From positions 186,001-250,000 of the forward strand of contig JACKIQ010000001.1 in assembly GCA_020638365.1 (NCBI GenBank): a DNA stretch of 64,000 nt. The letters are read 5' to 3'. Source of the DNA: Rhodospirillales bacterium. Lineage in GTDB: Bacteria; Pseudomonadota; Alphaproteobacteria; Micavibrionales; Micavibrionaceae. The translations under genes and the position numbers were made by a program. A model generated the notes under the pieces. It ran no database searches and had not been told where the DNA came from. It saw only the letters and a list, made by a program, of their open reading frames with translations. This document shows, in pieces, positions 1 through 10,700 of the stretch. Each line of letters starts with the position of its first letter. Within the stretch, counting starts at the first letter, position 1.

Positions 1-273
1 GTGCATTTCGACGTTATTATCAGCGATATCGAAATGCCTGAGATGGATGGTTTCGAGTTTGCCAAGCGTGTCAGGGAAGATTCCCATTGGCAGAATATAC
101 CTATGGTTGCGCTTTCTTCGCACGCGACCCCGCAGGATGTCGACCGGGGGCGTAAAGTCGGCTTTAACGATTATGTTGCTAAATTTGACAAGGATATGCT
201 CTTGAACTCGTTGTCTGAAACGGTTGCCAACGCCCGTCTAGAGCAAAAAGCTTCAAAAGCAGGACCTTCCTGA
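1..273 (+). CDS. cheA: C-terminal receiver domain of a CheA-type hybrid histidine kinase (partial)
   Basis: The window opens inside this gene; only about 90 residues are visible, so the apparent GTG at base 1 is not taken as its start. What remains is a response-regulator receiver half: the strand-3 phosphoacceptor motif SDIEMPEMDG (Asp at fragment residue 9), then the MVALSSHATP switch region. The expected catalytic lysine is present in the shifted form VAKFDKD. It is followed at once by cheW, cheY, cheB and cheR on the same strand. A receiver at the C-terminus of CheA is common in alphaproteobacteria, so identity as CheA is an inference from context. A stand-alone hybrid kinase remains possible. 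Confidence 0.75.
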   Translation: MHFDVIISDIEMPEMDGFEFAKRVREDSHWQNIPMVALSSHATPQDVDRGRKVGFNDYVAKFDKDMLLNSLSETVANARLEQKASKAGPS

Positions 274-333
274 CACTCACAATGGAACAGGACCCCTGCA
301 AAACGATGACTAACCGCCCTGAGAGAGTATAAA

Positions 334-798
334 ATGAAAGCCGATACAACTCTTAACGCCAGCGCTGCACGTGAGTACCTGACAATCGTCGTGGATGATC
401 AGAAGTTCGGGATCCCGGTTTTGCAGATTCAGGACGTTCTGCGTGAGCAAAAGGTCACACGCATACCCCTCGCCTCTCCCGAAGTTGCAGGTTCGCTCAA
501 TCTGCGGGGGCGTATCGTTACGGCCATCGACGTACGCCGGCGTCTGGGCGTTCAACCAAGGAAAGGGGCGCGCAACATGAGTGTCGTCGTTGAGTATAAT
601 CAAGAGCTATACAGCCTGATTATTGACCGGGTCGGGGATGTTCTGAAGCTTGATGAAGGCCAGGTCGAAAAGAATCCCGGAACGCTCGAAGCCAAGTGGC
701 GCGATATTTCCAACGGCGTCTGCCAGCTTGAGGATGAACTTCTGGTAATCATGGACGTCCCGCGCTTGCTGGACTCCATCGTAGCCCACTCCAAATGA
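334..798 (+). CDS. cheW: Chemotaxis coupling protein CheW
   Basis: A 154-residue single CheW domain, the adaptor that links chemoreceptors to the CheA kinase at the inner membrane. Seen: the opening strand YLTIVVDDQKFGIPV (about residues 15-29), the central NLRGRIVTAIDVRRRLG block (about 56-72) and the C-terminal half ending in IMDVPRLLDS. Length is normal for the family. It starts 61 bases after the CheA-like stop and lies in the same direction as cheY, cheB and cheR, so it belongs to one chemotaxis cluster. Confidence 0.93.
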   Translation: MKADTTLNASAAREYLTIVVDDQKFGIPVLQIQDVLREQKVTRIPLASPEVAGSLNLRGRIVTAIDVRRRLGVQPRKGARNMSVVVEYNQELYSLIIDRVGDVLKLDEGQVEKNPGTLEAKWRDISNGVCQLEDELLVIMDVPRLLDSIVAHSK

Positions 799-930
799 GC
801 GGTAGAGCGTTTTTCTTCAAATATGTTCTTAACAAAGTTGTAACTTCTTATGGTTACATTTGGTTCGGGGAACGTAATCCAGTACCCTGATCGTAAGCTT
901 TTTTTGCAATTTTTTAGCAGGAACGGATCA

Positions 931-1308
931 ATGAAGACTTGCCTGATTGTCGATGACAGCCGTGTTGTACGCAAGGTTGCAAGCCGAATTGTTCATGATC
1001 TCGGGTTCGAATGCAGGGAAGCCGAAGACGGACAGAAAGCCTACGAAGCCTGTCAAGCCTCCATGCCGGACGCGATCATACTTGACTGGAACATGCCGGT
1101 TATGAGCGGTATCGAGTTTCTTGAAAAACTGCGCCAGATGGACAAGGGAACGCATCCTAAAGTCGTTTTCTGCACGACCGAGAACGATTTTGCACACATC
1201 CAGAGGGCCATGTCCGCTGGGGCCGATGAATACATCATGAAGCCTTTTGACAGTGAGATCATAGAGAATAAATTCTTGCAGGTCGGCTTGCTCGAACGGA
1301 AGGATTAG
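931..1308 (+). CDS. cheY: Single-domain chemotaxis response regulator CheY
   Basis: A 125-residue receiver with no output domain. It begins MKTCLIVDDSRVVRKVA, carries the phosphoacceptor Asp52 in LDWNMPVMSG, the switch Thr in FCTTEND and the catalytic Lys in YIMKPFDSE. Phospho-CheY would bind the flagellar switch. The ATG at 931 is preferred over an in-frame upstream start at 850 because it lies at the exact family N-terminus; GGAACGGATCA precedes it. The 132-base gap after cheW could hold an internal promoter, but none was convincing. Confidence 0.92.
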   Translation: MKTCLIVDDSRVVRKVASRIVHDLGFECREAEDGQKAYEACQASMPDAIILDWNMPVMSGIEFLEKLRQMDKGTHPKVVFCTTENDFAHIQRAMSAGADEYIMKPFDSEIIENKFLQVGLLERKD

Positions 1309-1366
1309 CGAAAGGTGCTCCCCCTTCTTCCATTTTCCGCTTCTTACTGAGAGTAGCACGTAAAAC

Positions 1367-2494
1367 ATGTCCTTGCCCGGCGATAATCAAAACGATGACT
1401 TTGTTAAAGTAATACTGGTTGACGATTCCAGTGTGCTGCGGGGGATTATCCGGCGCATTCTCGAATCCGATCCCCAGATCAAGATCGTTGCCTCCGTTTC
1501 CAACGGCGAACTGGCTATCAAAGAAGTCGGGATAAAAAAACCGGATGTCGTCATTCTGGATGTAGAGATGCCAGTGATGGACGGTCTGACCGCCCTGCCC
1601 GGCATTCTGAAAGCTTCCCCCGAAACAAAGGTCGTTATGTGTTCCAGCCTGACGGAAAAAGGCGCGAGCGTGACGATGAAAGCCATGAGCCTTGGCGCGG
1701 TAGAGTGTATTGTCAAGCCTGGCAGCGCCCTTGATACGGGACCGGAATCAGCGTTCCAGAAGAATCTGATTGCGCTTATAAAGTCTCTTAAAGTTTCAAA
1801 ACCGGGTCGTGTGAAAACCGCCCCGCCCGTTTCCTCGGCATCTTCCGTTGCAGCTAAAGCTGATGTTAAGACCGACTCCGCAGAGACTCCTTTTTCGCTT
1901 AAGGATGACAGCAGGGCCTACAAGGGCAAGCCGCGAATAATCGCCATCGGAAGTTCCACAGGCGGACCGCAGGCGTTATTTACCGTGTTGAAAAACCTTA
2001 AGGGGCTGGATATCCCTATTGTCATTACTCAGCATATGCCGGAAACATTCACCAAGACATTGACCGAACACATACAAGCGCAAACCGGGATTCCCAGCCA
2101 TGAAGCCAGCGACAATCTGCTGATTGAAAGAGGGCATATCTATGTTGCGCGCGGCGGAAAGCACATGGTTCTGGAGGCGGACGGCGATAGCGTGCGCGCT
2201 CGCCTCGATGACGGGCCGGCTGAAAATTTCTGCAAACCCGCCGTCGATCCGATGTTGCGGTCTCTTATAGCCCTTTACGGACCCAAAATTGTCTGCGCTA
2301 TCCTGACAGGGATGGGGTCCGACGGGCTGCCCGGAGCAAGAATGCTTGTTGAAAAAGGTGGGCGGGTTATTGCGCAAGACAAGCAAACAAGCGTAGTTTG
2401 GGGTATGCCCGGAGCTGTTGCAACTGCTGGTTTATGTTCTGCCGTATTGCCTCTGGACGAAATCGGACCTTGGCTGCGCAAGGCAGCGTTGTAG
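1367..2494 (+). CDS. cheB: Chemotaxis protein-glutamate methylesterase CheB
   Basis: 375 residues with two domains. The N-terminal receiver (about 13-135) has the acidic pair VDDSS and phosphoacceptor Asp65 in LDVEMPVMDG. The C-terminal methylesterase (about 185-375) has the catalytic Ser in GSSTGGPQAL, His in ITQHMPETFT and Asp in LTGMGSDGLPGA. It removes methyl groups from chemoreceptors and opposes CheR. A Ser/Ala/Lys-rich linker joins the domains. It lies 15 bases before cheR, so the two are very likely co-transcribed. Confidence 0.96.
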   Translation: MSLPGDNQNDDFVKVILVDDSSVLRGIIRRILESDPQIKIVASVSNGELAIKEVGIKKPDVVILDVEMPVMDGLTALPGILKASPETKVVMCSSLTEKGASVTMKAMSLGAVECIVKPGSALDTGPESAFQKNLIALIKSLKVSKPGRVKTAPPVSSASSVAAKADVKTDSAETPFSLKDDSRAYKGKPRIIAIGSSTGGPQALFTVLKNLKGLDIPIVITQHMPETFTKTLTEHIQAQTGIPSHEASDNLLIERGHIYVARGGKHMVLEADGDSVRARLDDGPAENFCKPAVDPMLRSLIALYGPKIVCAILTGMGSDGLPGARMLVEKGGRVIAQDKQTSVVWGMPGAVATAGLCSAVLPLDEIGPWLRKAAL

Positions 2495-2509
2495 GGAGAG
2501 GAAGAGTTA

Positions 2510-3376
2510 ATGCGCATCACGGACTTCGAAATTTATCGCGATCTGCTGAAGCAAAAGTCCGGGCTAATCCTGACTCCCGACAAATCCTACCTTCTTGATT
2601 CGCGGCTTAATCCGGTGGCAAAAAAACACGGTTACGCGAGTATTGAGGCGATGACAGACGTGCTTCGCGCCGTTCCGCCGAAAGATCTGATCAATGATAT
2701 CGTCGAGGCGATGACGACGAATGAAACATCCTTTTTCCGTGACACACGGCCGTTTGATGTTTTCAAGGGCCACGTTCTCCCGTACTTCCGCGGTAAAACG
2801 GGACGCCCCAAGAAACTGCGCATCTGGAGCGCAGCGGCTTCCAGCGGGCAGGAATCCTATTCCCTTTCCATGCTCCTGAAGGAAGAACAGCCTTCGTTAC
2901 CCGGCTGGCAGTTCGAGATTGTCGCTACGGACATTTCTCATCAAATTCTCGATCAAGCCAAAGAGGGTCTGTTTACACAATTTGAAGTGCAGCGCGGCCT
3001 GCCTATCCAGCTTCTTATGAAGTATTTCACGCAGCAGGGCGACCGCTGGCAGCTGAATCCGGATATCCGCAACATGGTTAAGTTCCAGTATTTCAATCTT
3101 CTGGACAATATGGCCGGGCTGGGACAGTTTGATATCGTATTCTGCCGGAACGTCCTGATCTATTTCGATCAGCCTACAAAGAAAAAAGTTCTTGAAAATA
3201 TTGCCAAACAGATGGCGCCTGACGGGTTTCTATTCCTTGGAGGGGCGGAAACGGTTCTGGGCATTACCGAAGCTTTCAAAGGCGTTCCCGGTCAGAGAGC
3301 CCTGTATGCCAAGCCCGACAGCCCGCATTGCGGCGGCGCCTCCTCTTCCGCATCGGGGGCTGCGGCTCTTGCCTAA
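2510..3376 (+). CDS. cheR: Chemoreceptor glutamate methyltransferase CheR
   Basis: 288 residues. The helical N-terminal domain (FEIYRDLLKQKSGL, DSRL) is followed by the signature NETSFFRD (71-78), the SAM-binding loop LRIWSAAASSGQE (103-115), ATDIS and VFCRNVLIYFD. It methylates receptor glutamates using SAM. GGGAGAGGAAG upstream is a good ribosome site, 15 bases after cheB. The C-terminus ends in a short Ser/Ala-rich tail. It is the last gene of the chemotaxis cluster; the 124 bases to purH contain only a short GC palindrome (3403-3414). Confidence 0.95.
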   Translation: MRITDFEIYRDLLKQKSGLILTPDKSYLLDSRLNPVAKKHGYASIEAMTDVLRAVPPKDLINDIVEAMTTNETSFFRDTRPFDVFKGHVLPYFRGKTGRPKKLRIWSAAASSGQESYSLSMLLKEEQPSLPGWQFEIVATDISHQILDQAKEGLFTQFEVQRGLPIQLLMKYFTQQGDRWQLNPDIRNMVKFQYFNLLDNMAGLGQFDIVFCRNVLIYFDQPTKKKVLENIAKQMAPDGFLFLGGAETVLGITEAFKGVPGQRALYAKPDSPHCGGASSSASGAAALA

Positions 3377-3500
3377 TGCGTCTTTTTATGCCTATAGTCC
3401 GCCCGCTTAAGCGGATAGTCGTTTGTACGTGCAACCCTGTTTACAATCGAACCTCCCCGCTTGACGCTTTTTTTTCCTGACACGACAGCAAGGTTTTTTC

Positions 3501-5117
3501 ATGAGCTCAGACATCCTCCCCGAATCCGGCAGAGCCCCCGATGCGATTCAAATCAAACGCGCCTTAATCTCCGTTTCCGATAAAACAGGCCTGATCCCTT
3601 TCGCCGAGGCGCTAAAAGGCATGGGCGTTGAAATCCTCTCAACCGGGGGGACGGCGAAAGCTCTTAGCGAAGCCGGTATAGACGTTCGCGAAGTCAGCGA
3701 TCTTACCGAGTTTCCGGAAATTATGGACGGGCGCGTGAAAACCCTGCATCCGCGCATTCATGGCGGAATTCTTGCCCGGCGCGACCATAGCGAGGACCAG
3801 AAGGCCATGGAGGAGCATGGAATCGAGGGTATCGACCTGGTGGTCATAACCCTCTACCCGTTTGTAGAGACGGTTAAAAGCGGCGCCGGTTTTGCAACCT
3901 GTATCGAGAATATCGACATTGGCGGACCCGCCATGATCCGGGCGGCGGCCAAGAACCACAAGTATGTCGCGGTGATTACCGACACGATGGATTACGACAA
4001 AGTGATCAACGAGCTGAAAAACAATGACGGGTATATCCGTTATAAAATGCGCCGGACACTAGCCTTTACCGCATTTTCAATGACCGCGACGTACGATTCC
4101 AGTATTGCCAGCTGGCTGGCCAAGCTCATGGAAGAGCCGGCCCCGCGCCGGATCAGCGTTTCCGGGCGACTGAAGCAACAGCTACGCTACGGCGAGAACC
4201 CTCATCAGACAGCCTGCCTGTATGTCATGGATCACAGCCCCCGCCCCGGCGCAGCGACGGCGTCGCAGGTTCAGGGCAAAGAACTTTCCTATAACAATCT
4301 TAACGATACTAACGCCGCCTTCGAACTGGTTGCCGAATTTGATGAGCCGGCCGTGGCGATTATTAAACATGCCAATCCCTGCGGCGTTGCAATCGGAGAA
4401 GACGCAGTCAAAGCCTACCGGCGTGCACTGCTCTGTGATCCGGTTAGCGCTTACGGCGGCATTATCGCAGTAAACAGGACTCTGAACGCTGAACTGGCAG
4501 CGGCCATTACCGAACGGTTTGTCGAGGTCGTCATTGCCCCGGATATCGAGGCGGGGGCGATCGAGATTTTCAAGAAAAAAGAAAAAATCAGGGTTCTGAC
4601 GACCGGAAGCATGCCCGACCCGCACGAACCTTACCGCACCATTACCCGGATCGCCGGAGGCTTCCTGATTCAAGATGCCGATAACATTTCTTACGATGAG
4701 AGCGCCCTTAAGGTCGTCAGCGACCGTGAACCGACATCCAAGGAGATGAACGACCTGCTTTTTGCTTTCAGTGTCTGCAAGCATGTCAAATCCAACGCGA
4801 TCGTCTATGCAAAAGACGGGGCGACTGTCGGCATCGGGGCAGGCCAGATGAGCCGAGTCGATTCATGCCGAATTGCGGCCTGGAAAGCCGAGGAAGCAGC
4901 AAAAGGCGCCGGGTGGGACGAACCGTTGACCCGCGGATCGGTCGTCGCCTCAGACGCCTTCTTTCCCTTTGCAGACGGTTTGATCGCCGCTGCGGAGGCA
5001 GGGGTTACGGCCGTGATTCAGCCCGGCGGGTCGATTCGCGATCAGGAGGTCATAGAAGCAGCCAATGAACGTGGGCTGGCCATGGTCGTGACTGGTATCC
5101 GTCATTTCCGGCACTAA
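3501..5117 (+). CDS. purH: Bifunctional AICAR transformylase / IMP cyclohydrolase PurH
   Basis: 538 residues, the usual length. The N-terminal MGS-like IMP cyclohydrolase part shows ALISVSDKTGL, ILSTGGTAK and GRVKTLHPRIHGGIL. The larger formyltransferase part shows RYGENPHQTA, IKHANPCGVA, SAYGGI and the C-terminal IGIGAGQMSRVDS and AAEAGVTAVIQPGGS motifs. It catalyses the last two steps of de novo purine synthesis in the cytoplasm. It stands alone; purC lies 55 kb away in the same window. Confidence 0.97.
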   Translation: MSSDILPESGRAPDAIQIKRALISVSDKTGLIPFAEALKGMGVEILSTGGTAKALSEAGIDVREVSDLTEFPEIMDGRVKTLHPRIHGGILARRDHSEDQKAMEEHGIEGIDLVVITLYPFVETVKSGAGFATCIENIDIGGPAMIRAAAKNHKYVAVITDTMDYDKVINELKNNDGYIRYKMRRTLAFTAFSMTATYDSSIASWLAKLMEEPAPRRISVSGRLKQQLRYGENPHQTACLYVMDHSPRPGAATASQVQGKELSYNNLNDTNAAFELVAEFDEPAVAIIKHANPCGVAIGEDAVKAYRRALLCDPVSAYGGIIAVNRTLNAELAAAITERFVEVVIAPDIEAGAIEIFKKKEKIRVLTTGSMPDPHEPYRTITRIAGGFLIQDADNISYDESALKVVSDREPTSKEMNDLLFAFSVCKHVKSNAIVYAKDGATVGIGAGQMSRVDSCRIAAWKAEEAAKGAGWDEPLTRGSVVASDAFFPFADGLIAAAEAGVTAVIQPGGSIRDQEVIEAANERGLAMVVTGIRHFRH

Positions 5118-5272
5118 AGTCACCATTTTCGAAACTATACAGTAATTGATAAATAAAAAAATCTATGGCATTTATAAATTTTTAAAATATACTTACATGT
5201 ATAAACAATTATTACTGCGTCTTTAAAGTAATTTTTTATTAGTAAATTTCAGAAAAAATGATCATTTTTTTA

Positions 5273-5302
5273 TTGCGCATCCTTTTTCATATCAGATATA
5301 AT
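5273..5302 (+). promoter_or_regulatory. Probable sigma-70 promoter of the 5.4-13.5 kb gene train
   Basis: The 314-base gap after purH is very AT-rich. TTGCGC (5273-5278) is 18 bases from a perfect TATAAT (5297-5302), about 130 bases before the first gene. The -10 lies inside TCAGATATAATCCCTA (5292-5307), which matches 12 of 16 positions of the palindrome found near the phage cluster and HTH-PyrE gene; that match may be chance because the -10 itself contributes to it. Confidence 0.45.
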
Positions 5303-5431
5303 CCCTAGAAATAATATGAGATAATTGCTCTAAAAGGGCCTTTGGGTTTTGGGTGAGTTTAAAGCGGTATAGCAGAAGTGCTGGTGTCAGCCCTCCCTAA
5401 GACCAAGATATTATAAGGAAGGGGAGTTTCC

Positions 5432-5995
5432 TTGGGCGGTGCATTAAAAGGGTTGCTAAATTTTGCATGGCGGCATAAGGGCAAAGGTGCGCTTCTTGCG
5501 GGTACGGCTGCGGCCGATCATTATCTTCTCGACGGGGCCGGGCGCAGGACTGTAACCGATAAAGCCCAGCAGTACGCCCACGATCCTTCCCAGATATCAC
5601 GAGATTTTTCCGGAGTCGTAGAAGCGGGACGCGATATCGTCGATAACGGTTCTACCCTTGTCCGTGCCGCCAGAGGCGATTCCAGTGCATGGGGCGACTT
5701 CCTGAAACCTGATGCGAACGGCGAATCCCTTCTTGGGAAGCTTGCCAACGCCGTGGTTCCCATGATTGTCGGCGCGCTTGCCGGAAATTCCATGGGACTG
5801 GGATGGGGCGGAATGCTCGTGATGGCGGCTGCGGCCAGCTTTATCTGGAAAACATTTCTGGAAGACAACGTTAAAGGGCTTTTGGGCAACGTTTTTAATA
5901 ATAACTCGCGAAATGACCCGCTCGCGCCTTCCAGCGCCATACAGCTTGGTGGGTCCGGGCCTGTGGCGCCTCTGGAGGATTATGCGCCGGGCTGA
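5432..5995 (+). CDS. Unrecognised 187-aa membrane-associated protein
   Basis: Start is TTG at 5432 behind AAGGAAGGGG; no ATG is nearby. The protein opens with a basic, glycine-rich segment (LLNFAWRHKGKGALLAGTAA) and has one long hydrophobic hairpin-like region at about residues 107-139, rich in Gly and Ala, then an Asn/Pro-rich tail. No family was recognised. It heads a train of six same-strand genes ending at the terminator at 13551. The hydrophobic hairpin resembles in character the C-terminal membrane region of the 1507-aa protein downstream, so both may sit in one envelope complex (inference). Confidence 0.7.
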   Translation: MGGALKGLLNFAWRHKGKGALLAGTAAADHYLLDGAGRRTVTDKAQQYAHDPSQISRDFSGVVEAGRDIVDNGSTLVRAARGDSSAWGDFLKPDANGESLLGKLANAVVPMIVGALAGNSMGLGWGGMLVMAAAASFIWKTFLEDNVKGLLGNVFNNNSRNDPLAPSSAIQLGGSGPVAPLEDYAPG

Positions 5996-6062
5996 TTTTG
6001 TGATATAGTTACGAAAAATGGCGTAAAAAGGCCATTGTAAAGCGGATAGTTGAGGAAAAAAG

Positions 6063-7622
6063 ATGGGGTTTTGGGACGATACATGGCTTGGCAGAGCAGC
6101 CAGCAACGTTGGTAGCGCCGTTGGCAGCGCCGTCAGCGCCGTTGCAGACGGGGCCGTTGCTCTTGTCGATGGCCGCGCAGTGGACGCCGTTGTCGATGGC
6201 GCCAAGTGGGTCAACGAAAAAGCCATCCAGCCCGCCGCGTCCTGGGTCGGGGAAAACGCTCCCAAGCTTCTTGAGGGTGAAACATGGAAAAAGGCCGGAC
6301 AAGGTGTCCTTGATTACGGCAAATTTGTTATCGACAATCCGCTCCTTGCAGGACGGCAGGCGGTTCAGGGGCTGAGCAATTCCGTGACGGGACTGGTCGG
6401 TTTCGCCGGCGACGTCGTAATTTATGCCGGGGAAGGAATCGGGAAAGGCGTCTATAACCTTGCTGCTGGCGCGGTCAATCTCGGCGCGAAGGACGGCGAG
6501 CGTTACATCGACTACGCCGGCATGTCTAATTTCTCAAAATTGCAGGCTCTGGCCGAGGAATATACCGGAAACTGGATCGGGCTTACACGCGCCGAACTTG
6601 ATCAAATGGTCCGTGACGGGAAAATCACCGAGCAGGAAGCCAATTTTGCGGCCGGGACAAAGTACGGGTTTCAGGCCGTGGGAGAAGTCGCGACCTTCGT
6701 TGCGATCAGCGCGGTTACGGCCGGCGCCGGGGGCGCGGCCCTTGCCGCGGTCCGGGGCAGTGCTGTCGGGATGCGCGTGGCGCAGGCTGGAAACGTGATC
6801 GCGCGGGCCGGACGTCTGGGGGAGGTCGTCGCCAAGCCCCTGCTCTGGTTTGGGAATGATGTCAAGCTCCTGCGCGGCGTTCCCTATCTTGAGCAGGCCG
6901 CTTCGCTGGCCGCGAAAGAAGCTCCCGCAAGAAGTCTGCTTTCGCGGACATTATTGCCCGGCCCCATGCGCGTATACCAGCCCAGCCAGACTTCTCACGC
7001 CTTTGCGAGCTGGTTCGGCGGCACCTCAAACCCCACTCTGGGCTACGGGTTACGGGCCGCGGAAGGGACATTCAAGTTTCTGAACCCACTTGAGGCTAAC
7101 GGCTCCCTCTTTCTCAGGAATGCCTCAGGCGCCCTCAGGCCAAATCTCAGCGGGATTACGGCCTGGTCGATCGAAGGCGGGGGGGCGGCCCTGTCCTATA
7201 CCATGAACCATGCCAAGGAGTACGGTGAACTGGAGGCTTTAAGGGCCAATGAAGAGGGAGAAGCGCGGTCTGTTCGAGATCAGGCGAATGATATGCGCCG
7301 TCGACTTGGATTACCAGTTCTCGGCGATGATGTAATTCTCAGCGATGAGGTAGGCGCTCCGCAGACGAACGGCGGGGGAAGCCCTGTGGAAATCGTTCCG
7401 CAGACGAACGGCGAGGTGGACCCCGGTGCCGACGGGCGGCCGGAGAATATCCGCGGTAATTTCGAGGGGAATGCCCGCCGCGACAGCACCGTGACCCATA
7501 AATTCAAGATCAATAACGGGCTCGTTCAGCCTACGGATCTTGACCTTACGGGTAGTGGTGGCGACTCCTCTGAAAGAAACCTTGACCCTGGCGAACCGGG
7601 AACACGGGGTCCTAACCGGTAA
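6063..7622 (+). CDS. Unrecognised 519-aa Ala/Gly-rich protein with a central hydrophobic segment
   Basis: ATG at 6063 follows GAGGAAAAAAG. The first 70 residues are low-complexity, small-residue amphipathic sequence (repeated VGSAVS-, AVADGAVALVDG-type units). A single strongly hydrophobic Ala/Gly segment lies at about 206-230. The last 100 residues are Asn/Gly/Pro-rich and look disordered, with a repeated (V/A)PQTNG unit. No signal peptide or enzyme motif is visible. It sits 67 bases after the 187-aa gene and 103 bases before the 1507-aa gene. Membrane-active or structural roles would fit; function is unknown. Confidence 0.75.
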   Translation: MGFWDDTWLGRAASNVGSAVGSAVSAVADGAVALVDGRAVDAVVDGAKWVNEKAIQPAASWVGENAPKLLEGETWKKAGQGVLDYGKFVIDNPLLAGRQAVQGLSNSVTGLVGFAGDVVIYAGEGIGKGVYNLAAGAVNLGAKDGERYIDYAGMSNFSKLQALAEEYTGNWIGLTRAELDQMVRDGKITEQEANFAAGTKYGFQAVGEVATFVAISAVTAGAGGAALAAVRGSAVGMRVAQAGNVIARAGRLGEVVAKPLLWFGNDVKLLRGVPYLEQAASLAAKEAPARSLLSRTLLPGPMRVYQPSQTSHAFASWFGGTSNPTLGYGLRAAEGTFKFLNPLEANGSLFLRNASGALRPNLSGITAWSIEGGGAALSYTMNHAKEYGELEALRANEEGEARSVRDQANDMRRRLGLPVLGDDVILSDEVGAPQTNGGGSPVEIVPQTNGEVDPGADGRPENIRGNFEGNARRDSTVTHKFKINNGLVQPTDLDLTGSGGDSSERNLDPGEPGTRGPNR

Positions 7623-7725
7623 GTGTATAAAAAGCTGGCTTTATAGGCCGTCTATATGGTAAAGATAGAATAAATAAATAAGTATAAAGACTAAGACTTT
7701 TAGGGTGATAACAAGGGTTTGAACT

Positions 7726-10700
7726 ATGGCTGGCGGACTTAAATATGTCGACGATCTGATACGGGGTATCGCGGATTTAGGCCGTGCTACTGGTTCGCAC
7801 GCCGATGATTTTGCAAAGCTTTCCGATAACGCAGCGTCTTTCTTTGCCGATATACAGAACGTTACACGCAGAGACATCGACAGGTGGCTGCGCGAGGCGC
7901 AAGGCAAGGAAGAGTTTGCGGGCCTGCTCGGCACGAAGGCCCTTCGCGAGCAGGTTTCCGGAATTGCTATTCGCGCACTCCACCGCACGGATTTTTCAAC
8001 TCAGATAACCTCCAAGTTTCGTAGTTTAGGCGGAAATCTTTCCGACTCCGAGATTGAAACGCTTGCGCGTACCCATGGTCTTGATCCAGACGATGCTTTC
8101 GTGCGGGAAATGTACATTATCCGCGATGAGTTAAAGAGGGCCGGGGAATTAGGGACTGAGGCCGGGGCTGGTGCCCGGAGAGTCGAGCCTAATCTTGGAG
8201 ACGAGGCCGCTGACGTTGGCGACAACGTGCGCAGAACTGAACCGCACTTGGGCGATGAGGGCGCGACACTGGGTGACGAAGCCGGAGACGCCGCGGCGCA
8301 CGGCGATGAGGCCAGAGGCGGCGCAGGGGTTGCGGACGAAACTGTAGAAGCCGCCGAACGCGGTGGCGTTGTCGGAGGCCGCAGAATCGGTCCTCGCGGG
8401 CATATGGAAGGACGCATTCTGGCCGTTCGGCATGAGCACTGGGCGCACCGTTTAGCCTCTTTCCACCCCAGCACTATTTTTGAAAGAATTCCGGGCATCG
8501 GAAAGATGTTCAGCCTTGGTAACGTCAAGGACGGCCTTCCGAACCTCGGGGTTGTGGACCGCTTTATCCGCCCGGCGGTACGCCATATTGACAACACCAT
8601 CAAGAATTCAGGACTCGCAGAACAGGTTGTCGACCTTCAGGCCGGCTTCAGGGCCCTGACTGACGATATCGCCGCCGGCCGTGTCGGGGTCGATCAAGCC
8701 AAGCAAAAGATCGACGAACTCTTTTCGGGTTTCGCGAATAACGCCGAAAACATGCGCTTAATTGATGACAGTCTTGCTCAAGTCGAGAGGCTTCAAGCGG
8801 AACTGGCGGACGGGCTTTCCGTTCTTGAAGGAAAATATACCGGCCTGACCGGACTGAATGACCGTCAGGCCCACTCCATGAAACTCTGGCTGGAGGATAT
8901 GCACGATACGCTCTCGGGCCTGAAGCGCGGGGAAGGCGGGACTGTTGAACTGGCAGAAAAGTATAAAGCCGTTCTTGATAACCTTGTGAAGGATTCAGGA
9001 GAAAGGCGCGTTTTTGCGGAAACCTTCGGAAACATGATCGATAGCCGCTTGGGACGTGTCGGTGAAAATGTCCGCATGAGGATCGATAATACCGTAACCC
9101 GGAAAGTGACCCAACTTGACGGAACAGTAAACGAAGTTACTTCCCCGGCCCTGACTCATAATACGGCCGCTCTTGAGCGGCAGATCGAAGGCGGGGCGTA
9201 TAACCAGTTCGACCATGCTCACAGGATTATTAACGCCCGGGCCCAGAACGTTGAGATGAACATGTTCAAGATGCTCAACCAGTATAAGTTCCGTCAGGCC
9301 GGCGGCCAGTGGGACGTGGACGCTTCACAGGCCTGGTTGGGATGGATGGACGAATTTTACTCTTCCGGTCTGGAACATGACGTCAACCGGATTGTCCGTG
9401 TCCTGAAAGCCAAGATGGGCGGACAAGGTCTGCAAACCATTCCGCAGTCTCTTGTCGACAGGATCAACCAGGAGCTAAGGGCATCGACGCTCACCCCTCA
9501 CCGCAGAAGATGGCTTGAATCCGTTAAGGAAGCGATCGCCGACAACAAGGACCGCGGTACGGCGTTGGGCGCACGTGAAATCGAGCGCCGTTTCTACTCT
9601 CCGTTCGCCGAGTTCTGGACCATCGCCAAAGGCTACCCGATGCCCAAGGGCGCAGGAAACTTCTTTACGGGTTTTGCCGTTCCTACCGTCGATAACTATA
9701 TGCGGATCCCGATGTGGAACGGCGCCAAGAGAGGGTGGGCGTGGCTGACAGGCGGACGCACCATATCCCCTTCCGGCTATGCCGTGGGCGATGAAGTGGT
9801 TGATGCTTCGCACGCCGCACGTCAATTCAAATATGACTGGTGGTTCCGTAAAGCCCCTACGGGCGAAGACGGAGCCAGAGTGGCTACGAATACCGGGCTT
9901 CTGGGAAGAGGAACCGACCGTTCCCTGTTTGGCGTGCTCGGTAAGGACGGTTATCTTGACCGGATGCCCTGGTACCTGAAGATGCCCCTGCGCCTTGGTT
10001 CCGGCGGTATGGTTTCAACCGAATCCCGTATCGGTCTTACCCTTCCGGGCAAGGTTCTTGTCGGCGGCGCTCTTGTGACCGTCGGTATCGAAAAAGGAAC
10101 TGCTGCGCTCGGCTGGAACGGTTTTGACGATGAACCGGGACTGCAGGTTCCGTGGGTCGATCCGCGCGATCCTATTCATGCCCTGCAACGCGCCGGTCTC
10201 GGTTTTTATGATTTCTGGTGGGATGACGTTCTTGGAACCGCAACCCGTCCCATCCACGGCCTTGTAACAGGCGGCTCAGACTGGAGCGAAATCGGAAGCG
10301 TCGATATCGATTCGATCCATGTACCATTCACCGATATGAACGTCCGCAACTGGGTCCTGTCGTGGACGGATACAAGCATGGCGGCCGCCCGGACCGACGA
10401 AGAGCGCGAAGTCGTCCGTCAGGTTACCGATGATATGAGAAGACGGGCCCAGATCGTTGTTAACGAATCGCCCGGACATGTTGCCGATATCGCGAATTTC
10501 TTCGAGTCTTCCGAGCAGCTCATGGAAAAGCTTCGCCAGGAGGCAGAGGCCGCCCGGACAGCAGGAGACAACGAGAAAGCGGCAAAGCTTGACCAGTTGC
10601 GCCAGCAACTGACCACCGACCATACTGCTATGGCCGCCTATATGAACGGTGTCGTCGCCAAGCAGGCCGAGCAGCAGGCTGCACTGGAAGCTTTCCAGCG